In this document: positions 34,397-42,400 of the stretch, one piece after another
Layout: each line of letters begins with the position of its first letter
Numbering within the stretch: the first letter of the stretch is position 1
Assembly (NCBI RefSeq): GCF_041435215.1
Contig: NZ_CP108394.1
Location: 1,364,001-1,428,000 of the forward strand
Origin: Streptomyces sp. NBC_01314
Lineage (GTDB): Bacteria; Actinomycetota; Actinomycetes; Streptomycetales; Streptomycetaceae
DNA length: 64,000 bases
Direction: 5' to 3'
The notes under the pieces: model-generated
Database searches by the model: none
What the model was told of the DNA's origin: nothing
Seen by the model: only the letters and a program-made list of their open reading frames with translations
Made by a program: the position numbers and the translations under genes

Positions 34397-36541
34397 ATGT
34401 CCGACGTCCACGCGTCCGGCGGGCGGACGACCGTCGAGACGACCCGCGTCGGCCATCCGCTGCTGTCCCTGGCGCTGGCCGCGATGATGGACGACGTCGG
34501 CGCGCATTCCGGGGCGGTGTATCTGCTGACGCCGGACGAGCCGGTCCTGGAGATGGCGGTCATGGCGGGGCTGCCGAGGTCGTTCGCCGCACCGTGGGAA
34601 CGGGTGGGACTGAGCGCGCCGGTCCCGGTCTCCGAGGCGGTACGGGGGCAACGGCTGGTGTGGGTCAGCGGCGAGGAGCAGATGGCCCGCCGCTATCCCC
34701 GGATCGCCGTGGTCCTGCCCTATCCCTTCGCCCTGGCCGCCCTCCCGGTGGCGACCCGCGACGCCACCTACGGCGCCGTCTTCCTGACCTGGCCCGGCTC
34801 CCACCCGCCGGAGCTCAGCGACCGCGAGCGGGACCAGCTGACCTCGGCCTGCGACCGGCTCGCGAAACGGCTGCGGCGCGCCGAGGATGAGGGCCGTCCG
34901 GTGCTGCCGGAGCCGGACCTGTCGGCGCCGTCGGCGACCATGGTCGCCGGGACGCTCGGCACGGTGGAGGCGGCACGGATGGTGGCGCGGCTGCCGTACG
35001 GGATGTGCGCGCTCGATCTGCACGGGCGGATCACGTTCGCCAACGCGGCCACGGCCGAGCTGCTCGGCATCCCGGTGAGCGCACTGCTGGGCACCCAGCT
35101 GTGGGCGTCGGTGCCGTGGCTCAACGATCCCGCGTACGAGGACCGGTACCGGGCGGCGCTGATGAGCCAGCACGTGACGTCGTTCGTGGCGCTCAGACCG
35201 CCGAGCGACTGGCTGTCGTTCCGGCTGTATCCGGGGACGAACGGGCTGAGCATACGGATCTCGCGGGCCCGTGCGGTCGCCGAGGCCCAGCAAGCGGCGC
35301 GGCTGGAGGACGACGGGCCGGGCAGGCTGGTGACCACCAACCACGTACTGGCGCTGGCGAGCGCGCTCACCGAGGCGGTGGGCGTGCAGGACGTGGTGGA
35401 ACTGGTCGCCGACGAGATCGCCCCGGCCCTCGGCAGCCAGGCCCTCGTGATGTTCGGCTCGCGCGCGGGGCGCCTGCATGTCCTCGGACACCGCGGCTAT
35501 GCCGACCCGCACCTCGTGGAACGCTTCGACGGCATGCCGCTCACCGCGCCGATGCCCGGGGCGCACGCCCTGACCACCGGGGTGCCCGCCTTCTTCGAGA
35601 CCCGGCAGCAGTTGGAGCGCCTCTATCCGATGCGGCAGGACCCCCCGGACGGACTTGCCGCCTGGGCGTACATCCCGCTGATCGCGTCGGGGCGGCCGGT
35701 GGGCACCTGGGTGCTCGGGTACGCGGACCCTCATCCGTTCCCCGCCGACGAGCGCGCGGTGCTGACCAGCCTCAGCGGTTTCATCGCCCAGGCGCTGGAA
35801 CGCGCGCTGCTGTACGACGCCAAGCATCAGCTGGCGCACGGGCTGCAGCAGGCGCTGCTGCCGCACTCACTGCCGTCGATCCCGGGGATCGAGGCGGCCT
35901 CGCGCTATCTGCCCGCCACCCGGGGCATGGAGATCGGCGGCGACTTCTTCGACCTGGTCCTCTCGCACGGGCGTGCCTCCGCCGTGATCGGCGACGTGCA
36001 GGGGCACAACGTGACGGCGGCGGGCCTGATGGGGCAGATCCGGACGGCGGTCCGCGCGTACACGACCGTCGGGCAGGCGCCGGAGGAGGTGATGAGCAGC
36101 ACCAACCGGCTGCTCATCGACCTGGGTTCGGAGCTGTTCGCCAGCTGTCTGTATCTGCGGCTCGATCCGGAGCACGGGACGGCCGTCATGGCGAGGGCGG
36201 GGCATCCGCCGCCGTTGCTGCGCCGGCCGGACGGGAGGGTGCGGGTGCTCGACCTCGCGGGTGGTCCGCTGCTGGGCATCGACGCGGCGGCGACGTATCC
36301 GACGACCGAGGTGGCGCTGGCCGAGGGGTCCGTGCTGGCCCTGTACACGGACGGGCTGATCGAGTCGCCGGGGGTCGACATCGAGGACGCGCTGGCGGCT
36401 CTCGGGGAGCGGCTGGCGACGGCCGGGGAACGGCCGTTGGACTCGCTCGCCGACGCTCTCGTACGGGAGACGGAGGCGGCGGAGGAGCGGGCGGACGATG
36501 TGGCGTTGTTGCTGCTGCGTGTGACGGCGAGTGACGGGTGA
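34397..36541 (+). CDS. SpoIIE-type phosphatase with GAF and PAS sensors, 714 aa
   Basis: A second PP2C sensor phosphatase without the ATPase tail. Order: GAF (about 15-160), PAS (about 190-290, LPYGMCALDLHGRITFANAA region), GAF (about 310-460), linker helix ALLYDAKHQLAHGLQQALLP, and SpoIIE domain (480-705) with GGDFFDLVL, VIGDVQGHN, LYTDGLIESPG and ERADDVALLLL. The aspartates needed for two metal ions are all present. It should dephosphorylate a STAS protein in a partner-switching sigma-factor pathway; such a STAS protein is encoded at 52599, although linkage is only inferred. The ATG has cgaggaggtgg upstream. Confidence 0.88.
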   Translation: MSDVHASGGRTTVETTRVGHPLLSLALAAMMDDVGAHSGAVYLLTPDEPVLEMAVMAGLPRSFAAPWERVGLSAPVPVSEAVRGQRLVWVSGEEQMARRYPRIAVVLPYPFALAALPVATRDATYGAVFLTWPGSHPPELSDRERDQLTSACDRLAKRLRRAEDEGRPVLPEPDLSAPSATMVAGTLGTVEAARMVARLPYGMCALDLHGRITFANAATAELLGIPVSALLGTQLWASVPWLNDPAYEDRYRAALMSQHVTSFVALRPPSDWLSFRLYPGTNGLSIRISRARAVAEAQQAARLEDDGPGRLVTTNHVLALASALTEAVGVQDVVELVADEIAPALGSQALVMFGSRAGRLHVLGHRGYADPHLVERFDGMPLTAPMPGAHALTTGVPAFFETRQQLERLYPMRQDPPDGLAAWAYIPLIASGRPVGTWVLGYADPHPFPADERAVLTSLSGFIAQALERALLYDAKHQLAHGLQQALLPHSLPSIPGIEAASRYLPATRGMEIGGDFFDLVLSHGRASAVIGDVQGHNVTAAGLMGQIRTAVRAYTTVGQAPEEVMSSTNRLLIDLGSELFASCLYLRLDPEHGTAVMARAGHPPPLLRRPDGRVRVLDLAGGPLLGIDAAATYPTTEVALAEGSVLALYTDGLIESPGVDIEDALAALGERLATAGERPLDSLADALVRETEAAEERADDVALLLLRVTASDG

Positions 36542-36589
36542 CGGCGGGTGACGGCGCGTTCTGCGGGTCGTTCGTCGGCTGCTGCTGAT

Positions 36590-36660
36590 GCGTCGGCTGC
36601 TGGTTCGTCGTGGCTGGTCGCGCAGTTCCCCCGCGCCCCTTGTGGGCCGCTGATGGGTTG
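36590..36660. repeat. Dispersed Streptomyces-type palindromic repeat
   Basis: Reads tggttcgtcgtggctggtcg, then cgcagttcccccgcgcccc and ttgtgggccgctg. It is a near copy of the element at 10436-10502, placed between convergent genes directly after the SpoIIE-type gene. Confidence 0.7.
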
Positions 36661-36736
36661 CGACCGTGCGGGTCCCGAGCCCAGCCGCAAGAAAGAACGA
36701 ATCGGTCCGACCCTCCCGCCGGAGGGCCGGACCGTT

Positions 36737-36777
36737 CCACCTGTCGGCCGGAGCCCTCAGGTGGGGCCGACAGGTGG
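36737..36777. terminator. Perfect 13-bp-arm hairpin between convergent genes
   Basis: ccacctgtcggcc (36737-36749) and ggccgacaggtgg (36765-36777) with a 15-nt loop, plus a smaller ccctcc/ggaggg hairpin just before it. It lies past the stops of both the SpoIIE-type gene and the S1 protease, so it probably acts as a bidirectional terminator. Confidence 0.7.
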
Positions 36778-36852
36778 GCCGTGGGGCGACGGCCCGGGGG
36801 TCAGTGGCCGCTGATCCCGGGGCCGTCGTCCACGTGTGGGGGTGGCGTCCGC

Positions 36853-38355
36853 CTACTGCTGGACGCCCTGCTCCTCGACACCCTGCTCCTCGACACCCTG
36901 CTCGTCGACGCCCTGCTCCTCGACACCCTGGTCGTGCTGCTGGCCCGCTCCGGCGTCGGCACCGGCACCGGCGTCGTCACCGGCACCGGCCGCGTCGCCC
37001 ACACCGGCGGCACCGGCGCCACCGGCACCGGCGACGGCGCCCTCTTCCTCGCCCACACCGGCTGCGGCGGCGCCCTCTTCCTCGCCCGCGCCCGCTGCCG
37101 CGGCGCCCTCTTCCTCACCGGCACCGGCAGCGGCACCGGCGGCGGCGCCGCCATCGGCCTCTTCGCCCGCACCCGCGGCGTCACCGGCACCGCCGGCGGC
37201 TTCCTCACCGGCGCCCGCGCCGGCGTCGCCGAGGGTCGCGCCGACTGCCGCGAGGGCGGTGGTGACCGGCTGGAAGAAGGTCTCACCGCCGACGGTGCAG
37301 TCGCCGCTGCCGCCGGAGGTCAGGCCGATGGCCTGGCCGTCCTCGGTGAACAGCGAGCCGCCGCTGTCGCCGGGCTCGGCGCAGACGTCGGTCTGGATGA
37401 GACCGGTGACCGTGCCCTCGGGGTAGTTCACCGTGGCCTCGAGGCCGGTGACCTGGCCGTCGGCGAGACCGGTCGTGCTGCCCATGCGGAAGACCTGGAG
37501 GCCGACCGCGGCCTCTCCGGCCGCGTTGATGTTGACCGTCTGGCCGTTGCCGAGGTCGACCGTGCTGGCCGCCTGGGTCGCCGGGTCGTTGTAGTTGACC
37601 AGGGCGAAGTCACCGGCGCCGGGGAACGTGGCGGTCGCGGCGTCGACCGTGGCGATCGGGGCGCCGCCCTCCTCCTCGGACCACTCGGCCTCGGCGACAC
37701 CGCAGTGACCGGCGGTCAGGAAGGCCGGGGCACCTTCGGCGTTGACCACGTTGAAGCCTGCCGAGCAGCGCGCGCCGCCGCCGAAGATGGCGTCGCCGCC
37801 CTCCAGGAAGGTCTTGAACGTGCCGGCGGACTTCTTGATGGTCGCCATGCCCGAGCCGAGCGACTTGACGGACGACTCGATGGTGTCCCAGTTCTCGCCC
37901 GTGACCGTGGAGTCGGCGGTGACCTGGAGCTTGTTGGTGCGGGGGTCGATCGCCCAGGCGGTGCCCGGGACGCTGGCCTCCTCCTTCAGCGTCGCCGCGC
38001 CCTTCTGCAGCTCGGACCAGCTGTTCTCGACCTCACGGACCTCCGCGCCGGCCGACTGGGCCTGGATGATCACGTTGTTGTCGTCGCCGTCGATCTGAAG
38101 GCCGTCGATGACGTTGATGATGAGCTGCTTCTCGCTCGAATCGTAGTACGCGCCTGCGAACGCGTCACCGAGCAACTCCTGGAGCTGGGAGGCGAGGTCC
38201 GAGGCGTCACTCGCGGCGAGCGTCTTGGGGGCAGCGTCCTTCGCATCCGTCTGCGACGCCATCGCGTTCGGCAGGATGAGGGCTGCCGCGCCGAGCGCCG
38301 CCACGCCGCCTGCGGCTATGAACGCCTTACGCTTGGTGGCTCGTTTGTGACTCAA
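36853..38355 (-). CDS. Secreted S1-family (streptogrisin-like) serine protease with acidic repeat tail, 500 aa
   Basis: A signal peptide (AFIAAGGVAALGAAALILP) is followed by a pro-region of about 150 residues and a chymotrypsin-fold domain. The triad is His in FLTAGHCGV, Asp in GDFALVNY and Ser in CAEPGDSGGSLF. The last about 120 residues are low complexity: 11-residue GEEEGAAAAGA units, then EEQGV pentapeptides. That tail is absent from classic streptogrisins and is highly acidic. The start is TTG at 38355, supported by CAGGAGGTC seven bases upstream. It diverges from the peptide-export cluster across 685 bp, and a protease role in that system is only a possibility. Confidence 0.88.
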   Translation of the reverse strand: MSHKRATKRKAFIAAGGVAALGAAALILPNAMASQTDAKDAAPKTLAASDASDLASQLQELLGDAFAGAYYDSSEKQLIINVIDGLQIDGDDNNVIIQAQSAGAEVREVENSWSELQKGAATLKEEASVPGTAWAIDPRTNKLQVTADSTVTGENWDTIESSVKSLGSGMATIKKSAGTFKTFLEGGDAIFGGGARCSAGFNVVNAEGAPAFLTAGHCGVAEAEWSEEEGGAPIATVDAATATFPGAGDFALVNYNDPATQAASTVDLGNGQTVNINAAGEAAVGLQVFRMGSTTGLADGQVTGLEATVNYPEGTVTGLIQTDVCAEPGDSGGSLFTEDGQAIGLTSGGSGDCTVGGETFFQPVTTALAAVGATLGDAGAGAGEEAAGGAGDAAGAGEEADGGAAAGAAAGAGEEEGAAAAGAGEEEGAAAAGVGEEEGAVAGAGGAGAAGVGDAAGAGDDAGAGADAGAGQQHDQGVEEQGVDEQGVEEQGVEEQGVQQ

Positions 38356-39039
38356 CTCTTGACCTCCTGGGGACGGGGTCCGTGCCGCCGTCCGGCGGGT
38401 GAACTGGGGGCGCCTGGTTGCCAGTTGGTACGCATGGTTCCGGCGGGGTGTTCAACGCTCCGCAAAAAGATTCCGATCTTCCATTTCGCAAAGAGCGCTA
38501 CGCCCCCAGTTCGCACGCCATGTCACGACTTCCCGCCCGCACCCTCCCGCGCGGGCTCCGTGATGCCGGCACCCCACTCTCGGAACGACACGTTCAGCGA
38601 CCGGTCGATAGCGGTCCGTCCACCTCCACGGCCGGGAAACCGGCTTCGGGAAATCTCCACACCGAATGCCCAGCGGGGTCACGGCCGACAGGAGTTCTGC
38701 ACAGGGGTGACGCGTGCGCCGCGCCTTTCAGGCGGACTGTCCCATTCGTTTTCCGGCTGACAACGAACCGCGTATGACGATGCCGCGATCCGTGTGAAGA
38801 AGCAGCCCCCAAGGCGTGCGCAAGCCTGCACGGATAAACCGTCATGGCCACCAAGTGCGCTGGTGGGAGGCCATGTTGATTGGAAGTGCGCGGCGGCGAT
38901 CTGCTTTGATCCATCGCACCGCGGGGGCCGCCGAGTTCTCGGAAACGAGAGATGGGCACCCACGTGCGCGGCCGTCGTTCTGTCCCCAGAAGGGGGCCGC
39001 TCCCCCCTAATGAAGAGCTATACGAAGGGAAGTTCCCCC
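38356..39039. promoter_or_regulatory. Long divergent non-coding region upstream of the peptide precursor
   Basis: 684 bp with no supportable gene. It separates the leftward protease from the rightward peptide-export operon and includes A/T-richer stretches (about 38455-38480 and 38740-38780) suitable for promoters. Just before the precursor, aagggggccgctccccccta can fold on itself and tacgaaggga supplies the ribosome-binding site. No known operator was recognised. Confidence 0.45.
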
Positions 39040-39255
39040 ATGAACTCCACCCCCCAGGTTGAGACCGCCGAGATCTCGGACGCCGCCCTCGACGCTGTCT
39101 CCGGTGGCCTGTCGGTCAACGCCGTCGGCACCGTCACCGGCCTGGTGGACGGCATCGCCCCGGTCTCCGGCCTGGTCAACACGGCCGTCGGCACCGTCGA
39201 GGGTGCCACCGGTCTGAACACCGCCCCGGTCACCGGCCTGGTCGCCGGTCTCTGA
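39040..39255 (+). CDS. Double-glycine leader peptide precursor of an NHLM-type export system, 71 aa
   Basis: The ATG follows gaaggga. The leader (residues 1-23) is acidic and ends AEISDAALDAVSGG, a classic double-glycine site for a C39 peptidase. The 48-residue mature part contains no Cys, Lys, Arg, His or aromatic residue. It is a tandem imperfect duplication: GTVTGLVDGIAPVSGLV (30-46) and GTVEGATGLNTAPVTGLV (51-68). The C39-ABC and a second NHLM transporter follow directly, so cleavage after Gly23 and export are very likely. No modifying enzyme lies nearby, so the product may be an unmodified hydrophobic peptide. Its biological role is unknown. Confidence 0.85.
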   Translation: MNSTPQVETAEISDAALDAVSGGLSVNAVGTVTGLVDGIAPVSGLVNTAVGTVEGATGLNTAPVTGLVAGL

Positions 39256-39273
39256 TCGAGCCCTCGCGCCGCT

Positions 39274-39307
39274 GAGTCCCGGAACCACCTGACAGGTTCC
39301 GGGACTC
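39274..39307. terminator. Perfect stem-loop between precursor and export genes (attenuator)
   Basis: gagtcccggaacc (39274-39286) pairs exactly with ggttccgggactc (39295-39307) around acctgaca. Its place between the precursor and the transport genes is typical of partial terminators that raise precursor mRNA over export mRNA in peptide operons. No T-run follows, consistent with read-through. Confidence 0.75.
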
Positions 39308-39358
39308 TCGGTTGCCCGGAAGTCCGCTGTTCCGAGTCGCACAGGTGAGGGAAGTCCC

Positions 39359-40165
39359 GTGCAGTTCCGCCAGCAGGCCCTCGCCAAGCTCCAGTCACCG
39401 GAGGAACTCGACCTCCCGGTGCGCTTCGCCCGCCCGCAGGGCTGGCTGGTGCTGTCCGTCACGGTGGTCGCCATGGCCGCCGCGTCCGTGTGGGCCGTCA
39501 CGGGTTCCGTCACGTCCACGGTCAGCGCCCCCGCCGTCCTCACCCACGGGCAGGGCAGTTACGTACTGCAGAGCCCGGTGGCCGGCCAGGTCACCGCCGT
39601 GCTCGCGAGGCAGGGCGAGCGGCTGCCCGCCAAGGCCCCCGTCCTCAAGGTCGCCACCACCGACGGCGAGACCGTCGTACGGTCCGTCGCGGCCGGCCGG
39701 GTCTCCACGCTCGCCGCCACGATCGGCCAGATCATCCGGACGGGCACCGACGTCGCGGCGATCGAGAAGGTCACCGACGCCGACGACCCGCTCTTCGCGA
39801 CGGTGTACGTTCCCGCCGGGAACGCCGCCTCGATCCCCGAGGACGCCGCCGTGGACCTGACCGTGCAGTCGGCGCCCACCCAGCGGTACGGCGTGCTGCG
39901 CGGCCATGTGAAGAAGGTGGACCGCACCGCGCAGACCCCGCAGTCGATCGGCGCGTTCCTCGGTGACAGCCAGTTGGGCGAGCAGTTCACCAGGAACGGC
40001 AGGCCGGTGGCCGTCACCGTACGGCTCGACCGCAGGGCCTCGACGGAGTCGGGCTACAGGTGGTCCTCGAAGGACGGGCCGCCGTTCGAGCTGACTTCCA
40101 TGACCATGGCCACGGGTTCGATCCGTCTGGCCGACGAGCGTCCCGTCGATTGGCTGCTCCCGTGA
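39359..40165 (+). CDS. HlyD-like membrane fusion/adaptor protein, 268 aa
   Basis: One transmembrane helix (WLVLSVTVVAMAAASVWAV, residues about 29-47) anchors a periplasm-like domain with lipoyl/beta-barrel features: VLQSPVAGQVTAVLARQGERL, given by its SPVAGQV core, and AGRVSTLAATIGQII. It is the NHLP-system HlyD family accessory protein that should link the ABC transporters to the outside. There is no outer membrane in Streptomyces, so it probably guides substrate through the cell wall zone. The GTG start has gtgagggaag upstream. It overlaps the C39-ABC gene by GTGA. Confidence 0.87.
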   Translation: MQFRQQALAKLQSPEELDLPVRFARPQGWLVLSVTVVAMAAASVWAVTGSVTSTVSAPAVLTHGQGSYVLQSPVAGQVTAVLARQGERLPAKAPVLKVATTDGETVVRSVAAGRVSTLAATIGQIIRTGTDVAAIEKVTDADDPLFATVYVPAGNAASIPEDAAVDLTVQSAPTQRYGVLRGHVKKVDRTAQTPQSIGAFLGDSQLGEQFTRNGRPVAVTVRLDRRASTESGYRWSSKDGPPFELTSMTMATGSIRLADERPVDWLLP

Positions 40166-42399
40166 CCGCATCCCAGGACACCGCCCGGCCACCGACACGC
40201 GGCAGACGCAAGGCCGCCCCGCAGAAGCGCCCGGTGCCCAAGGGCGGGCAGAAGACCGTCCGCACGCCGACCGTTCTGCAGATGGAGGCCGTGGAGTGCG
40301 GCGCCGCCTCCCTCGCCATGGTCCTCGGCCACTACGGACGGCACATCCCGCTGGAGGAGCTGCGCATCGCCTGCGGTGTCTCCCGGGACGGCTCACGCGC
40401 CAGCAACGTCCTCAAGGCGGCCCGCGGTTACGGCCTGACCGCCAAGGGCATGCAGATGGACGTGGCCGCCCTCGCCGAGGTGAAGGCGCCGGCCGTCCTC
40501 TTCTGGGAGTTCAACCACTACGTCGTCTACGACGGCATGGGGCGTCGCTTCGGCCGGCGCGGCGTCCACATCAACGACCCCGGCAAGGGCCGCCGGTTCG
40601 TGCCGATGGAGGACTTCGACGCCGGCTTCACCGGGGTCGTCCTCGTCATGGAGCCCGGCGACGAGTTCGAGAAGGGCGGCCGCAGGCCCGGCGTGCTGGG
40701 CGCCATGCCCGCCCGGATGCGCGGCACCTCGGGCACCCTGCCCGCCGCCGTCCTCGCGAGCCTGCTCCTGGTGGCGGTCGGCGCGGCCGTACCCGCGCTG
40801 AGCCGCACCTACATCGACATGTTCCTCATCGGCGGCCAGACCTCCCTGCTGGGCGTGCTGTTCGCGTCGATGGGCGCGTGCGTGCTGCTGACGGTCCTGC
40901 TGACCTGGCTGCAACAGGCCAACCTGCTGCGCGGCCGCCTCATCTCCTCGACCCTGTCCAGCGCCCGATTCCTGCGGCACCTCCTCCGTCTGCCCGTCAC
41001 CTTCTTCTCGCAGCGCAGCCCCGCCGACCTCGTCCAGCGTCTCCAGTCCAACGACGCGGTCGCCGAGACCCTGGCCCGCGACCTCGCGGCCGCCGGGGTG
41101 GACGCGGTCGTGGTCGTCCTCTACGCCGTGCTCCTCTACACGTACGACCCGCAGCTCACCTTCGTCGGCATCGGGGTGGCCCTGCTGAACGTGGTGGCGA
41201 TGCGGGTGGTGATCCGGCTGCGCGCGACCCGTACGGCGAAGCTGCGCGCCGACAACGCACGGCTCACCAACACGGCGTACACCGGGCTGCAGCTGATCGA
41301 GACGATGAAGGCGACCGGCGGCGAGGAGGGCTACTTCCGCAAGTGGGCCGGGCAGCACGCCACCACGCTGGAGGAGCAGCAGCGGCTCGGGGTGCCGAGC
41401 GCCTGGCTGGGGGTCGTCGCCCCGACCCTCGCCACGCTCAACAGCGCGCTCATCCTCTGGATCGGCGGTATGCGCGCGGTCGAGGGCCACATATCCGTCG
41501 GGCTGCTGGTCGCCTTCCAGGCGCTGGTCACCCGGTTCACCGCGCCGATCACCCGCCTCAACGGCGTCGCGGGCCGCATCCAGGACTTCGCGGCCGACGT
41601 GGCCCGCCTCAAGGACGTCGAGAACTTCCGGGCGGACCCGCTGTACGCCCGCCCGGACGCCGCCGAATCCACCCGCCGCCTTCAGGGCCACGTCGAGCTG
41701 GAGAACATCACCTTCGGCTACAGCCCCCTCGACCAGCCCCTGCTCACCGGCTTCGACCTCACCGTCGGGCCGGGCCGGCAGGTGGCGCTGGTCGGCGGTT
41801 CCGGCAGCGGCAAGTCGACGGTGTCGAGACTGATCTCGGGCCTGTACACCCCGTGGGAGGGGGTGATCCGGATCGACGGCCGCCGTCTGGAGGACATCCC
41901 CAGGGGAGCTCTGGCCGCCTCGGTCTCCTTCGTCGACCAGGAGGTGTTCCTCTTCGAGGGCACGGTCCGTGACAACGTGGCCCTGTGGGACCCGTCGATC
42001 CCCGACGAGGCCGTGGTGGAGGCACTGCGGGACGCGGCCCTGTACGACGTGGTGACCCGCCGTCCGGGCGGTATCCACAGCCGGGTCGAGCAGGACGGCC
42101 GCAACTTCTCCGGCGGTCAGCGGCAACGCCTGGAGATCGCACGGGCGTTGGTCCGCAGGCCCAGCATCCTCGTCCTCGACGAGGTGACCAGCGCGCTCGA
42201 CGCGGAGACCGAGCTGACCGTCATGGACAACCTGCGCAAGCGCGGCTGCGCCTGTGTGGTGATCGCCCACCGGCTCAGCACCGTCCGCGACAGCGACGAG
42301 ATCGTCGTCCTGCGGCACGGCGCGATCGTGGAGCGCGGCCGGCACGAGGAGCTGATGGCACACGGCGGCGCGTACGCCCAGCTGGTCAGGGAGCGATGA
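40162..42399 (+). CDS. C39 peptidase-containing ABC transporter of NHLM type, 745 aa
   Basis: A bifunctional peptidase/exporter. Residues about 35-160 form a C39 domain: oxyanion Gln40, catalytic Cys46 (MEAVECGAAS), His119 (FNHYVVYDG) and Asp139 (NDPGKG), all present. Six membrane segments follow, then the ATPase with GGSGSGKSTV Walker A, FSGGQRQRLEIARAL signature and LVLDEVTSALD Walker B. It should remove the leader after the Gly-Gly of the 71-aa precursor and export the core. The start is GTG at 40162, overlapping the HlyD stop (GTGA), with a basic N-terminal extension. One base separates it from the next ABC gene. Confidence 0.93.
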   Translation: MTASQDTARPPTRGRRKAAPQKRPVPKGGQKTVRTPTVLQMEAVECGAASLAMVLGHYGRHIPLEELRIACGVSRDGSRASNVLKAARGYGLTAKGMQMDVAALAEVKAPAVLFWEFNHYVVYDGMGRRFGRRGVHINDPGKGRRFVPMEDFDAGFTGVVLVMEPGDEFEKGGRRPGVLGAMPARMRGTSGTLPAAVLASLLLVAVGAAVPALSRTYIDMFLIGGQTSLLGVLFASMGACVLLTVLLTWLQQANLLRGRLISSTLSSARFLRHLLRLPVTFFSQRSPADLVQRLQSNDAVAETLARDLAAAGVDAVVVVLYAVLLYTYDPQLTFVGIGVALLNVVAMRVVIRLRATRTAKLRADNARLTNTAYTGLQLIETMKATGGEEGYFRKWAGQHATTLEEQQRLGVPSAWLGVVAPTLATLNSALILWIGGMRAVEGHISVGLLVAFQALVTRFTAPITRLNGVAGRIQDFAADVARLKDVENFRADPLYARPDAAESTRRLQGHVELENITFGYSPLDQPLLTGFDLTVGPGRQVALVGGSGSGKSTVSRLISGLYTPWEGVIRIDGRRLEDIPRGALAASVSFVDQEVFLFEGTVRDNVALWDPSIPDEAVVEALRDAALYDVVTRRPGGIHSRVEQDGRNFSGGQRQRLEIARALVRRPSILVLDEVTSALDAETELTVMDNLRKRGCACVVIAHRLSTVRDSDEIVVLRHGAIVERGRHEELMAHGGAYAQLVRER

Positions 42400-42400
42400 G

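Noticed and set aside
36853..37286. Long rightward open frames opposite the S1 protease tail, coding Arg/Pro/Thr-rich repeats.
   Set aside because: They are antisense shadows of the GC-rich acidic repeats; the leftward protease has signal peptide, triad and ribosome-binding site.
38594..38959. A 121-codon leftward frame in the gap upstream of the peptide precursor.
   Set aside because: Codon use is not Streptomyces-like (third positions not G/C enriched) and there is no ribosome-binding site; treated as non-coding promoter region.
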